DNA from: an uncultured Clostridia bacterium
Lineage (GTDB): Bacteria; Bacillota; Clostridia; Christensenellales; UBA1242
Direction of reading: 5' to 3'
Assembly: GCA_947591785.1 (NCBI GenBank)
Contig: CANQDK010000002.1
Span: forward strand, 143,069-186,530
Length of the DNA stretch: 43,462 nucleotides
Of the stretch, positions 26,036-34,052 are shown piece by piece. A model generated the notes under the pieces. It was given only the letters and a program-made list of their open reading frames with translations. It did no database searches and had not been told where the DNA came from. The position numbers and the translations under genes are program-made. Every line of letters starts with the position of its first letter. Within the stretch, counting starts at the first letter, position 1.

Positions 26036-27612
26036 TTCAGGCTATTAATGTTTCTTTAGCATTTGGAGGACGAAAACTTTATAAAGACGTTAATTTAAAA
26101 TTCACAAAAGGAAACTGTTACGGAATTATTGGTGCAAATGGTGCAGGAAAGTCCACTTTTTTGAAAATATTAACTGGGGAAATCGAACCAAACACAGGCG
26201 AAATTGTTTCAACACCTGGGGAAAGAATGTCTGTTTTAGAACAAAATCAAAACAAGTATGATAATGAAACTGTGCTTGACACGGTTTTGCTTGGACATAA
26301 GCGTTTGATGGAAATTCAAAAAGAAAAAGATGAACTTTATGCAAAACCTGATTTTTCCGATCAAGATGGTATTCGTGCAGGTGAACTCGAAACAGAATTT
26401 GCAGAACTTGGCGGTTGGGAAGCCGATGGAGAAGCAAAATCTCTTTTGCAAAATTTGGGAGTTTCGGAAGATTGTTTCTATGAACTTATGTCAACTCTAG
26501 ATGCAAAAATCAAGGTGAAAGTCCTTCTTGCACAAGCACTTTTTGGAAACCCTGACATTCTTATTCTTGATGAACCTACAAACAATCTGGATTTTAAGAC
26601 AATTCGTTGGCTTGAAAACTTTTTACTTGATTTTGAAAATATTGTTATCATAGTTTCACACAATCGACATTTCTTAAATAAGGTTTGCACACATATTTGT
26701 GATGTAGATTTCGGCGAAATTAATATGTATCTTGGAAATTATGATTTCTGGTATGAAACCAGTCAACTTCTTGCAAGACAAAGGAAAGACCAAAACAAAA
26801 AAGCAGAAGAACGTGCAAAAGAATTGAAAGAATTTATTGCAAGATTCTCAGCAAATGCATCAAAATCAAAACAAGCAACCAGCAGAAAAAAAGAACTTGA
26901 AAAATTGACTATTGATGATTTCAAGCCTTCTTCGAGAAAATACCCTTATGTTGATTTTAAACCAGAACAAGAAATTGGAAAAGAAATATTAAAAGTTGAA
27001 AATTTGACTAAAAAAGGTATGTTTAAGAATCTTTCTTTTACGGTTGAACATGGGCAAAAAATTGTTTTTCTATCCTCAAATTCACTTGTTTTAACAACAT
27101 TGTTTAATATTTTGACAGGAAAAGAGACGGCTGACAGTGGAACAATACGTTTTGGAAAAACAATAAAATTTTCTTATCTTCCGCAAGATAACAGAGAATT
27201 TTTTGATAATTGCCAACTTTCAATCGTTGATTGGCTTAGGCAATACTCAAAAGACAAAACAGAAAGTTTTGTAAGAGGTTGGCTTGGAAGGATGCTTTTC
27301 TCTGGTGAAGAAAGCTTAAAATCAGTCAATGTCCTTTCTGGTGGAGAAAGAGTCCGCTGTATGCTTGCAAAAATGATGCTTGAAAGTGGCAACTTTTTGA
27401 TTTTTGACGAACCAACAAACCACCTTGACCTTGAAAGCATAACATCATTAAACAAAGGCATGACAAATTTCAAAGGCCCTATGCTTTTTGCAACAGGCGA
27501 CCAAGAAATCATTGAAACCGTTGCAAATCGAATTATTGACATTGTAAACGAAAACACAATAATAGACAAACAAATGAGTTATGAAGAATATATGGAAAAA
27601 TTTAAAAATTAA
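26032..27612 (+). CDS. ABC-F family ATPase (YkpA/YbiT-like) with degenerate sites
   Basis: A soluble protein with two fused ABC ATPase domains and no membrane segment, as in ABC-F translation factors that act at the ribosomal E site. Domain 1 has an intact Walker A (GANGAGKST, about 35-43) and LILDEPTNNLD, but its signature region reads LDAKIKVKVLLAQAL in place of LSGGE. A charged linker follows at about 245-300. Domain 2 has VLSGGERVR and FDEPTNHLDLES, but its Walker A region reads FLSSNSLVLTT, lacking the GxGKS/T lysine. Thus only one composite site (Walker A of domain 1 with the signature of domain 2) looks complete. I recall such asymmetry in some Firmicute members of this group. Length is 526 residues. 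Confidence 0.9.
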   Translation: MIQAINVSLAFGGRKLYKDVNLKFTKGNCYGIIGANGAGKSTFLKILTGEIEPNTGEIVSTPGERMSVLEQNQNKYDNETVLDTVLLGHKRLMEIQKEKDELYAKPDFSDQDGIRAGELETEFAELGGWEADGEAKSLLQNLGVSEDCFYELMSTLDAKIKVKVLLAQALFGNPDILILDEPTNNLDFKTIRWLENFLLDFENIVIIVSHNRHFLNKVCTHICDVDFGEINMYLGNYDFWYETSQLLARQRKDQNKKAEERAKELKEFIARFSANASKSKQATSRKKELEKLTIDDFKPSSRKYPYVDFKPEQEIGKEILKVENLTKKGMFKNLSFTVEHGQKIVFLSSNSLVLTTLFNILTGKETADSGTIRFGKTIKFSYLPQDNREFFDNCQLSIVDWLRQYSKDKTESFVRGWLGRMLFSGEESLKSVNVLSGGERVRCMLAKMMLESGNFLIFDEPTNHLDLESITSLNKGMTNFKGPMLFATGDQEIIETVANRIIDIVNENTIIDKQMSYEEYMEKFKN

Positions 27613-27654
27613 TTTCATAAAACTCTTTTTTATCAAAAAAAAGAATAAAAAAAT

Positions 27655-27686
27655 AAAAAAACAACAAATTTTTGCTGTTTTTTTAT
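27655..27686. terminator. Terminator between ABC-F and the 144-residue gene
   Basis: A-rich 27655-27667 pairs with 27672-27684 (AACAACAA against TTGCTGTT, one mismatch) around a short loop, with A and T runs at the ends. It can serve both convergent genes. Confidence 0.6.
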
Positions 27687-28117
27687 TTTGATTTTTGTTT
27701 TTTGTCAATTTCAACAGGTTTAAAGTTTTTAATAATTCCATTTTCTGTTATTTTAAATTTAAAAACTTTTTCTGGATTTTGTTCAAAGTCATGATATGCA
27801 CCATTAACCACTTTTCCGTCTTTCTTTGTTAAAACAAGAACTTTTCTTGGCAAAACCTTATTATCGAATTTTGAAAATAATCTTATTTTCATTTCTTGTT
27901 CATTTTCAAGAAATTCTATCGTTTTTTTGCAAGGAACCCAATCCATTCCAACCATATCAAATGTGTTTTTGCTGATATATCTATGTCCGCCCTCTTTTTT
28001 AAAAGTTCTTGAAACATCAAAATTTGCTATGTCAAAAGCAAGTATTTGAAGCTGTATAAAAAGGCTATTATCCATACTTTTATAAATTCTCATCCAATTT
28101 TCAGGTAATTTTATCAT
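27683..28117 (-). CDS. Unrecognised 144-residue protein
   Basis: A basic, soluble protein that I cannot place in a family. It is rich in aromatic and charged residues (MIKLPENWMRIYKSMDNSLF at the N-terminus, VFKFKITENGIIKNF near the C-terminus) and ends in a lysine-rich tail. No signal peptide or membrane helix. GGGAG lies 6-7 bases upstream of the ATG, supporting this start. It is transcribed alone, away from the glyS leader. Its 3' end overlaps the terminator shared with the ABC-F gene. Confidence 0.7.
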   Translation of the reverse strand: MIKLPENWMRIYKSMDNSLFIQLQILAFDIANFDVSRTFKKEGGHRYISKNTFDMVGMDWVPCKKTIEFLENEQEMKIRLFSKFDNKVLPRKVLVLTKKDGKVVNGAYHDFEQNPEKVFKFKITENGIIKNFKPVEIDKKQKSK

Positions 28118-28254
28118 GTTTTTCTCCCTCGTTATTATATGTCTTATTTAGACTTAATTTTACTCTTTTCTGCTTTTTGCAAATCTAATTATAACCTATA
28201 TGGAATAAAAAAGCAAGAGCTATCTGAAAAATTTTATTTTTTTTCTTTCATATC

Positions 28255-28284
28255 TTGACATTTTTTTGAATTTTGTTGTATTCT
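28255..28284 (+). promoter_or_regulatory. Promoter of the glyS T-box transcript
   Basis: TTGACA (28255-28260), 18 bases, TATTCT (28279-28284). The predicted start near 28291 coincides with the first base of the AGGT helix of the leader. Confidence 0.65.
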
Positions 28285-28290
28285 AAATTA

Positions 28291-28426
28291 AGGTGATGAC
28301 GGAATTGGCAACTCCTGAACCTATCGCTTGTCGGCGTAAAGACATTAATGAGGTGAATTTTTCACGAAATAGGGTGGAACAGCGACTTATAATCGCCCCT
28401 ATGCCAAACTGCATAGGGATTTTTTA
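28291..28426 (+). promoter_or_regulatory. Compact glycine T-box riboswitch with terminator
   Basis: A leader that senses uncharged tRNA-Gly. The T-box AGGGTGGAACAGCG spans 28371-28384. The antiterminator pairs AGGG (28371-28374) with CCCT (28397-28400) and GCG (28382-28384) with CGC (28394-28396), leaving the 7-base bulge TGGAACA. Its TGGA would pair with a tRNA 3' end carrying discriminator U, as in bacterial tRNA-Gly. The competing terminator is CCCTATGC (28397-28404) with GCATAGGG (28411-28418) followed by T's. Stem I is short: AGGT/ACCT (28291-28294, 28319-28322), a kink-turn-like GTGATGA/CTGA, and a small hairpin with GGC at 28307-28309 in its loop. A further hairpin GTGAA/TTCAC lies at about 28353-28365. 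The downstream gene is glyS. Confidence 0.88.
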
Positions 28427-28457
28427 TTTCCCTTTTGCATAATGAAAGGAGAATTGT

Positions 28458-29840
28458 ATGGAAGAAAAGAAATCTAATGTCACAATGGACAAAATCGTCA
28501 ATCTTTGCAAAAACAGAGGTTTTGTCTATCCAGGAAGCGAAATTTACAATGGTTTTGCAAACACATGGGACTTTGGACCTGTCGGAGTTGAACTGAAAAA
28601 CAATATTAAACGTGCTTGGTGGAAAAGGTTTATACAGGAAGAACCAAATTCTTTTGGAACTGATGCAGACATTTTAATGAATCCAAATGTTTGGCAAGCT
28701 TCTGGCCATGTGCAAGCATTTTCTGACCCAAAAATGGATTGTAAATCTTGTAAACAGCGTTTTCGTGCTGACAATTTAGTGGAAGAACATTCCAAAGGAA
28801 CTGTCAGTGCTGAAGCAATGAGCAACGAAAATCTTGAGGCATACATTAATGAACATAAAGTAAAATGTCCTCATTGCGGAAATTTTAATTGGACTCCTAT
28901 TCGACAATTTAAACTTATGTTTGAAACTTCTCGCGGAACTATTGACGGCGAAAAAGATGTTGTTTATCTTCGTCCAGAAACTGCACAAGGCGTTTATGTC
29001 AACTTTTTAAATGTTCAACGAACAACTCGTGCAAAACTTCCTTTTTCAGTTTCACAAATTGGCAAATCTTTTCGCAATGAAGTTACTCCTGGAAATTTCC
29101 TTTTAAGAACTATTGAATTTGAACAAATGGAACATCAAACTTTCTGTCGCGAAGAAGAAAGCATGCAAATCTATGAGCAAACAAAAGAAAAAGCCTTACA
29201 ATTTGCTAAAGATGTTGGTTTAAAGGCAGAGAATCTTCGTTACCACGACCATGAAAAACTTGCTTTCTATGCAAAAGCTGCTTGCGATATTCAATACAAA
29301 TATCCAATAGGTTGGGAAGAATTAAATGGTATTCACCATCGTTCTTCTTATGATTTGACACAACATCAAAATTTGAGCGGAAAAAGTATGGCTTATCTTG
29401 ACCCTGTGACAAACGAAAAATTTATTCCAACTGTTGTGGAATACGCTATTGGTGCAGACAGACTCACTTTGGCTGTTCTTTGTGAAGCTTATGATGAAGA
29501 AACTTTGGAAAATGGAGAAACGCGTGTTGTTATGCACTTTGTTCCATTTATTGCCCCATACAAAGTTGCGGTTTTACCATTACAAAAAAACTTGTCAGAA
29601 AAGGCAAAAGAAGTTTTATCAACTCTTTCAAAACACTTTATGTGCGACTATGATGAAGCGGGTTCAATTGGAAAACGTTATCGCAGAGAAGACGAAATAG
29701 GAACTCCTTATTGCGTTACAATTGATTTTCAAACTTTGGAAGACAACACTGTGACTATTCGTGACCGTGACACTATGGAACAAATAAGACTTAAAATAGA
29801 CGAACTTGTTGGCTATGTGACTGAAAAAATCTTTTGGTAA
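28458..29840 (+). CDS. glyS: Glycyl-tRNA synthetase (dimeric, single-chain type)
   Basis: Charges tRNA-Gly with glycine in the cytoplasm; class II synthetase. The class II motifs are seen in SVSQIGKSFRNEVTPGN with the following RTIEFEQMEHQTF (motif 2), and in the C-terminal block with GADRLTLAVL (motif 3 type). RPETAQGVYVNF is a hallmark of the eukaryote-like alpha-2 GlyRS. A cysteine pair set (CKSCKQRF and CPHCGNF) could bind zinc. The C-terminal ~100 residues form the anticodon-binding domain. 460 residues is normal for this type. AAAGGAG precedes the ATG by about seven bases. Expression is governed by the T-box leader directly upstream. Confidence 0.96.
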   Translation: MEEKKSNVTMDKIVNLCKNRGFVYPGSEIYNGFANTWDFGPVGVELKNNIKRAWWKRFIQEEPNSFGTDADILMNPNVWQASGHVQAFSDPKMDCKSCKQRFRADNLVEEHSKGTVSAEAMSNENLEAYINEHKVKCPHCGNFNWTPIRQFKLMFETSRGTIDGEKDVVYLRPETAQGVYVNFLNVQRTTRAKLPFSVSQIGKSFRNEVTPGNFLLRTIEFEQMEHQTFCREEESMQIYEQTKEKALQFAKDVGLKAENLRYHDHEKLAFYAKAACDIQYKYPIGWEELNGIHHRSSYDLTQHQNLSGKSMAYLDPVTNEKFIPTVVEYAIGADRLTLAVLCEAYDEETLENGETRVVMHFVPFIAPYKVAVLPLQKNLSEKAKEVLSTLSKHFMCDYDEAGSIGKRYRREDEIGTPYCVTIDFQTLEDNTVTIRDRDTMEQIRLKIDELVGYVTEKIFW

Positions 29841-29941
29841 TTTGTCAAAGATGCTTTAATAAACAACAATTTAAGCTAAAACTTTTTTAAACAAAAACTC
29901 TTTTAAGTTAAAAATTTCTTAAAATTAGAAATTTAGGCAAT

Positions 29942-29971
29942 AAAAAAGCTTCCCTTTCGGGAAGTTTTTTT
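29942..29971. terminator. Bidirectional terminator after glyS
   Basis: CTTCCC (29949-29954) pairs with GGGAAG (29959-29964) around TTTC, with seven T's after it and A's before it. It serves glyS and the convergent 77-residue gene. The ~100 bases before it contain nothing I recognise. Confidence 0.92.
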
Positions 29972-29977
29972 AGACAA

Positions 29978-30211
29978 TTAGTCAATCCAGATAACCTTGC
30001 CAATTACGAGAAGAGTGATAATGTCGATGAGCCAGAAGATTGCTGGGCAGAAGAAAAGCATAAGAATGCCAAGAACGATGCCAACAACATTTCCCTTATT
30101 GATTGATCTGCAAAGACGATAAACAGCCCAGCAAATATCAAGAACTGGCAATGCAAGAACAATTTTTGCCCAAAGAGGCAATTTTTCAAAGAAACTAATG
30201 ATATCCTTCAT
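29978..30211 (-). CDS. Small two-helix membrane protein (77 residues)
   Basis: A small integral membrane protein of unknown function. A short amphipathic start (MKDIISFFEKLPLWAK) leads into one hydrophobic helix (about 16-33), a basic loop (RLCRSINKGN) and a second long hydrophobic segment (about 43-75). GGAG lies 8 bases upstream of the ATG and a good promoter lies at 30261-30289. It resembles small YqaE/Pmp3-like or bacteriocin-immunity-sized proteins only in size; I make no family call. Confidence 0.72.
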   Translation of the reverse strand: MKDIISFFEKLPLWAKIVLALPVLDICWAVYRLCRSINKGNVVGIVLGILMLFFCPAIFWLIDIITLLVIGKVIWID

Positions 30212-30260
30212 CTCTAATTCTCCTTTTAAATAAGATTTGTAATCTTTTTGTTACACTCTA

Positions 30261-30289
30261 ATTTTAAACCCTAAAATTAGAAAAGTCAA
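30261..30289 (-). promoter_or_regulatory. Promoter of the 77-residue membrane protein
   Basis: On the minus strand TTGACT (30289-30284), 17 bases, TAAAAT (30266-30261). Leader of about 40 bases with GGAG near its end. Confidence 0.7.
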
Positions 30290-30436
30290 CAATTTTAACA
30301 ACATTATATATGATTTTTTTAAAAAATATATTCCAAAATAGAAAATTTTTGAAAAATTACGCTGTAAAGATGTCTTTATTGTGAAAAAATGAATTAATTT
30401 TTCGATTTTTGCAGAAAATAATCTCATGGAGGTGTT

Positions 30437-30607
30437 ATGAAAGAAGAACTAAACTCTGGCGTACGTTGCAATGTAAAAACTTGCGTTTACAATGAAAAAG
30501 GCTGTAATTGTAATAAACTTGTTATTGATGTTTCGCAAGGCACTGGCGAACCTATGCCAAATGGAGAAAAAGCTCATTTTTGTAAAAGTTTTATAAGTAA
30601 AGATTGA
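30437..30607 (+). CDS. DUF1540-type cysteine-rich mini-protein
   Basis: A 56-residue protein with a GGAGGTG ribosome site (30428-30434) six bases before the ATG. The pattern VRCNVKTCVYNEKGCNCN, ending HFCKSF, is the cysteine arrangement of DUF1540 (C11, C16, C23, C25 and C49), a small family common in Clostridia and presumed to bind metal. The function of the family is unknown. It is monocistronic: a terminator follows at once. I found no convincing promoter in the A/T-rich stretch before it. Confidence 0.85.
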   Translation: MKEELNSGVRCNVKTCVYNEKGCNCNKLVIDVSQGTGEPMPNGEKAHFCKSFISKD

Positions 30608-30631
30608 AGGGATTTGTTCCCTTCTTTTTTA
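30606..30631 (+). terminator. Terminator of the DUF1540 gene
   Basis: GAAGGGA (30606-30612) pairs with TCCCTTC (30618-30624) around TTTGT, followed by a run of T's. It overlaps the stop codon. Confidence 0.9.
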
Positions 30632-30668
30632 TTTTAAATTTTTTAAAATCTTTAAATTTTTACATCGA

Positions 30669-30701
30669 CACAAGAATTTTATTGTAAATTCCTTTCTTGT
30701 G
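30669..30701. repeat. Inverted repeat in the spacer after DUF1540
   Basis: CACAAGAA (30669-30676) and TTCTTGTG (30694-30701) form perfect 8-base arms around 17 bases. It lies in the ~190-base spacer before the convergent metallopeptidase gene. It has no T tract, so it could be a protein site or a weak hairpin. Confidence 0.4.
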
Positions 30702-30817
30702 ACACAAATTTTTATTATGCTAATTTCCAACAACAAACATATCCTTTATGTCACTTATAACTTTAAATCTAAAAATTTAAACAACTAAAACTTAAAGCAG
30801 ATTTCAAACCTATTTTC

Positions 30818-31549
30818 TTACCTAAACATTGGTGTCTTGCTTGTGAGCATTGTCCAAGAAAGAAGAGTGCGAATAAGTCCTGCCCAATATGTTAATCTTG
30901 CACTTTTTAAGAGTTCTTGACAATATTTGATTTCAATATCAAGCAAATACTCTTTCAAAAATTCAATTGCAAAATCAGATGCCTCTTTTTCAATTTTGAT
31001 TTCTTCGTATTTCAAAATAACAGCAAAAAGGAAGATAATAAAGCTTGCACCTGCACACGCCAAGCCTATAATTAGATAAATCATGCTTGGTAATACAGAA
31101 AATGCCCAAAGTGATGTCAACACCAATCCAACAATCAATAAAGGAAGAAAAAACAATCCGCAGATTTTTCCTGTTTTTCGCATTCTCCAATGTTTTTTTA
31201 GTTTATCGCCAGTAAAATCTTGTCTTGCATGCCCAAGTTCGTGTGAAACAATTGCAAAAGATGCAAGGCTGTTTGAACCCATTGTCTGTGCAGAAAGTCC
31301 AATTGTTCCTGTGCTGTAATGGTCTTCAAATTCTGCACATCGCTTAATTTTAATCCTTCCATCAAAAAACTTTTCGTTTATATCTTCAACATAGTCTAAT
31401 GTTGTTAAGCCATAAGAGTTTCTTTTTTGATTTAAGGCCTTCCATTTTTCATAATAGTTATCAAAAGAAAAACTTGCAACTGCCAGTGCAAAACAAAGAA
31501 GCAATACAAGTCCAATCACGACACCAATAATTAGATATGTCCACCACAT
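30818..31549 (-). CDS. YugP-like membrane zinc metallopeptidase
   Basis: A membrane-bound protease of the YugP type. An N-terminal helix (about residues 4-26) precedes the catalytic domain with VSHELGHARQD (H103, E104, H107), the HExxH zinc-binding motif. Two more hydrophobic helices follow (about 130-150 and 152-175). The C-terminal SARLTYWAGLIRTLLSW resembles the end of YugP proteins. Length (243) is close to the family's ~225. No Shine-Dalgarno is evident before the ATG at 31549; a TATAGT lies 11 bases upstream of it, so the leader may be very short. The substrate is unknown. Confidence 0.85.
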   Translation of the reverse strand: MWWTYLIIGVVIGLVLLLCFALAVASFSFDNYYEKWKALNQKRNSYGLTTLDYVEDINEKFFDGRIKIKRCAEFEDHYSTGTIGLSAQTMGSNSLASFAIVSHELGHARQDFTGDKLKKHWRMRKTGKICGLFFLPLLIVGLVLTSLWAFSVLPSMIYLIIGLACAGASFIIFLFAVILKYEEIKIEKEASDFAIEFLKEYLLDIEIKYCQELLKSARLTYWAGLIRTLLSWTMLTSKTPMFR

Positions 31550-31620
31550 ATTTTTATTTTACTATATTCTTCTGCTTTTTAGCAAATTTTTTCTTTGTTT
31601 ACAGCAAAAACTTTTTTATC

Positions 31621-31643
31621 AAAAAAACTCCGCTTTTGCAGAG
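31621..31643 (-). terminator. Terminator of the 121-residue membrane-protein gene
   Basis: On the minus strand CTCTGC (31643-31638), loop AAAA, GCGGAG (31633-31628), followed by seven T's. All six pairs form if one G-U wobble is allowed. The spacer 31550-31718 shows nothing else that I recognise. Confidence 0.75.
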
Positions 31644-31718
31644 ATTGTTTTTTTGTTTTCACAAGGACAGAAATAAAATACAAAATATAGTTTTTTTATT
31701 TTTCGTATGCAATTATTT

Positions 31719-32084
31719 TTATAATTCCATTCCTTTTGCATTGTCTTTCTTTTCGGAATTGCTAACTTCTTTTTTATTCACTTGCAACTCTGTTTGACTT
31801 GTTTGAGTTTTGCTTGCATCACTATCCGAATTTTTATCAACAGCAGTTTCAAAAATTCCTTCCGCTGCCATAAGGACAGTTCCCGCAACAAAACCACCAA
31901 CCGCAACAAAGTTTGCGATCGTGATATCATCGATAGTCTCCTGAACCTTCTCATTTGTCTTGTCACCATATAATTTAAGAGTCATTCCTGTGATTCCACA
32001 AGCCGCACCAAAAATAAGGGAAGAAATCCCAAGAATAACTCCAAGTTTTAAAATACTTTTTTGCTTTTGCTCGATTGTTTTCAT
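31719..32084 (-). CDS. Small two-helix membrane protein (121 residues)
   Basis: Two hydrophobic segments, about residues 12-36 (LKLGVILGISSLIFGAACGI) and 57-77 (NFVAVGGFVAGTVLMAAEGI), are joined by a charged loop. A hydrophilic, probably disordered tail rich in Ser, Lys and Gln follows. AAGGAA lies seven bases upstream of the ATG and a strong promoter lies before it. I recognise no family; function unknown. Confidence 0.7.
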   Translation of the reverse strand: MKTIEQKQKSILKLGVILGISSLIFGAACGITGMTLKLYGDKTNEKVQETIDDITIANFVAVGGFVAGTVLMAAEGIFETAVDKNSDSDASKTQTSQTELQVNKKEVSNSEKKDNAKGMEL

Positions 32085-32103
32085 CTCAAATTCCTTTGCT
32101 TTT

Positions 32104-32131
32104 ATTATATCATATAAAATCTAATTGTCAA
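32104..32131 (-). promoter_or_regulatory. Promoter of the 121-residue membrane protein
   Basis: On the minus strand TTGACA (32131-32126), 16 bases, TATAAT (32109-32104) with TGA just before, an extended -10. Confidence 0.8.
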
Positions 32132-32153
32132 GCCTAAATTTTTTGCCTTGATT

Positions 32154-34049
32154 CTATGTTATCAAAAGAACTGTGTCGCTTTTGTGTAATTTTGTTCCCG
32201 CAGGTGGAAGTTGATCAACAACAACCTCTCCGCTTCCGTCAATTTCAAACTCCAATCCTGCCTGATGAATTTGAACAATCGCCTTGGCTAAACTATATCC
32301 AGTCACTTCTGGCATGATAACTTCTTCAAGGACAACAGTGTCATCATCTTTCGGCATATCATAAAACTCAAAAATTTGCTGAAAGAAACTTTTTCCATAA
32401 GGTGCTGCAACCAACGAACCATAATAAGCCCCTGCACTCGGTTCATCAACCAAAATCATGAAAAGATAATCGGGATTATCTGTTGGATAGGTTCCAATGA
32501 AACTTGAAATATATTTTCCTTGTGCAATCTGCCCGTTTTCGCCATATTTTTGTGCAGTCCCTGTTTTTCCGCCAACATTATAACCTTCCACAAATGAAAA
32601 ATCTTTTTGTTTGTTCTCTGCTTTTTGCAAAAGTTGGTTGACTGTTTTGCTGATTTGTTCACTTACAATTCTTTTCATCAAAATTTGCGGTTTAAAGGTT
32701 GTTTTTCCATAAATATCTTTAATTTCTTTAATAACTGTTGGCGTTTTCAATATTCCGCCACCTGTTATGCCTGCAACAATTGACAGAAGTTGGATTGGCG
32801 TCACTGCAATTGCATGTCCAAAGCCCATTCTTGCAAGGTCAACTGTTTTAACATTCTTTTTTGGCATCAAAATGCCTGAACTTTCGCCTTTGATTGTGAT
32901 GCCTGTTTTTTGCCCAAGCCCAAACTTTTCCATATAGGCATAAAACTTGTCAACTCCAAGCCGCAGTGCAAGGTCCATAAAACAGCAGTTGCAGGAATTT
33001 GCAAATGCCTCCGTCAAAGTTTGACTGCCATGTCCAATGCTTTTCCAACACTTGATTCTTTGTCCATCAATAACACGAAATCCTGGGCAATAAAAACGGT
33101 CATCAAGGGAAACAACCCCTTCTTCAAGTGCCGCAGCAAGAGTTAGAATTTTAAAAGTTGAACCTGGTTCATAAGTATCTGTGACTGCTTTCATTTTTGA
33201 CTGTTCAAACAATGCTTGCAGGTCTGTTCGTGGCGGCTCATTTAGGTCAAAACTTGGCTTTGAAGAAATGGCAAGGATTTCACTTGTTTTGGCATTCATC
33301 ACAATTCCTGTCACACCCTTTGCTTTTTGCTGAACATAGGCATTTTCAAGCACCCTTTCAAGTATGATTTGAATTTTGCTGTTGGCAGTCAAAGTCACAT
33401 CGTTGCCTGCTGTTCCGCTGACATAATATCTAAGTTTTCCGCCAATCTCTTTGCCTTGAAGGTCACTTTGAACATAAGAATAGCCGTCAACACCTTTTAA
33501 GTAGGAGTTAACATACGCTTCAAGTCCAGCTTGCCCAACATTGTCAAGAGATGTAAAACCCAAAAGTTGTGTCATAAGATTTCCATAGACATAATATCTT
33601 CCCACATTCTCGGCAAGATAGACTCCATCAAGATTCTCTGCGTAAATCTTTTCCGCTATCTCCCCTTCAACCTGCATTTTTAAAAGAACTTCGCTTATGT
33701 TTTTTCGAGATACTTTTTTTAATGTTTTATCAAAATTAAGATTTAAAAGACTAGAAAGCTTCTGTGCAACGGTTTGTGGGTCTTTAACCTCTCTCCCGCG
33801 GACATAAACATCATAAGTTGTGTATGACACCGCCAAACTGTCACCTGTGCTATCAAAAAAACCACCTCTTGGTGCAACAAGGGAAAGGTCTCTCGTCCAT
33901 TGGTCTGTCGCCCTGATTTGAAGTTTTCTTCCATCTATGACTTGAACAACAAACAATCGAACAACCAACGAAAATGTCAAAACAAGCAGCACCAAAAAAA
34001 TGGCTTTAATCCGTTTTTGCAAGGAATGTAAGGTGTAGGGTTTTTCCAA
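32154..34049 (-). CDS. Class B penicillin-binding protein with PASTA domain (FtsI/SpoVD-like)
   Basis: A transpeptidase that cross-links peptidoglycan outside the membrane. An N-terminal anchor helix (about 14-36) is followed by the dimerisation domain with RGGFFDSTGD. The catalytic residues are S297-TFK-K300, S352-C-N354 and K495-T-G. A single PASTA domain ends the protein (about 577-631). One PASTA domain and the place after rsmH and an FtsL-position gene fit the septal enzyme group (PBP2B, SpoVD). The sequence does not separate a vegetative from a sporulation role. It begins three bases after the previous stop in the same operon. Confidence 0.94.
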   Translation of the reverse strand: MEKPYTLHSLQKRIKAIFLVLLVLTFSLVVRLFVVQVIDGRKLQIRATDQWTRDLSLVAPRGGFFDSTGDSLAVSYTTYDVYVRGREVKDPQTVAQKLSSLLNLNFDKTLKKVSRKNISEVLLKMQVEGEIAEKIYAENLDGVYLAENVGRYYVYGNLMTQLLGFTSLDNVGQAGLEAYVNSYLKGVDGYSYVQSDLQGKEIGGKLRYYVSGTAGNDVTLTANSKIQIILERVLENAYVQQKAKGVTGIVMNAKTSEILAISSKPSFDLNEPPRTDLQALFEQSKMKAVTDTYEPGSTFKILTLAAALEEGVVSLDDRFYCPGFRVIDGQRIKCWKSIGHGSQTLTEAFANSCNCCFMDLALRLGVDKFYAYMEKFGLGQKTGITIKGESSGILMPKKNVKTVDLARMGFGHAIAVTPIQLLSIVAGITGGGILKTPTVIKEIKDIYGKTTFKPQILMKRIVSEQISKTVNQLLQKAENKQKDFSFVEGYNVGGKTGTAQKYGENGQIAQGKYISSFIGTYPTDNPDYLFMILVDEPSAGAYYGSLVAAPYGKSFFQQIFEFYDMPKDDDTVVLEEVIMPEVTGYSLAKAIVQIHQAGLEFEIDGSGEVVVDQLPPAGTKLHKSDTVLLIT

Positions 34050-34052
34050 AAA

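Noticed and set aside
28291-28345. tRNA or small RNA gene before glyS
   Set aside because: The bases fold as part of the T-box leader; no TPsiC arm or CCA-type acceptor is present.
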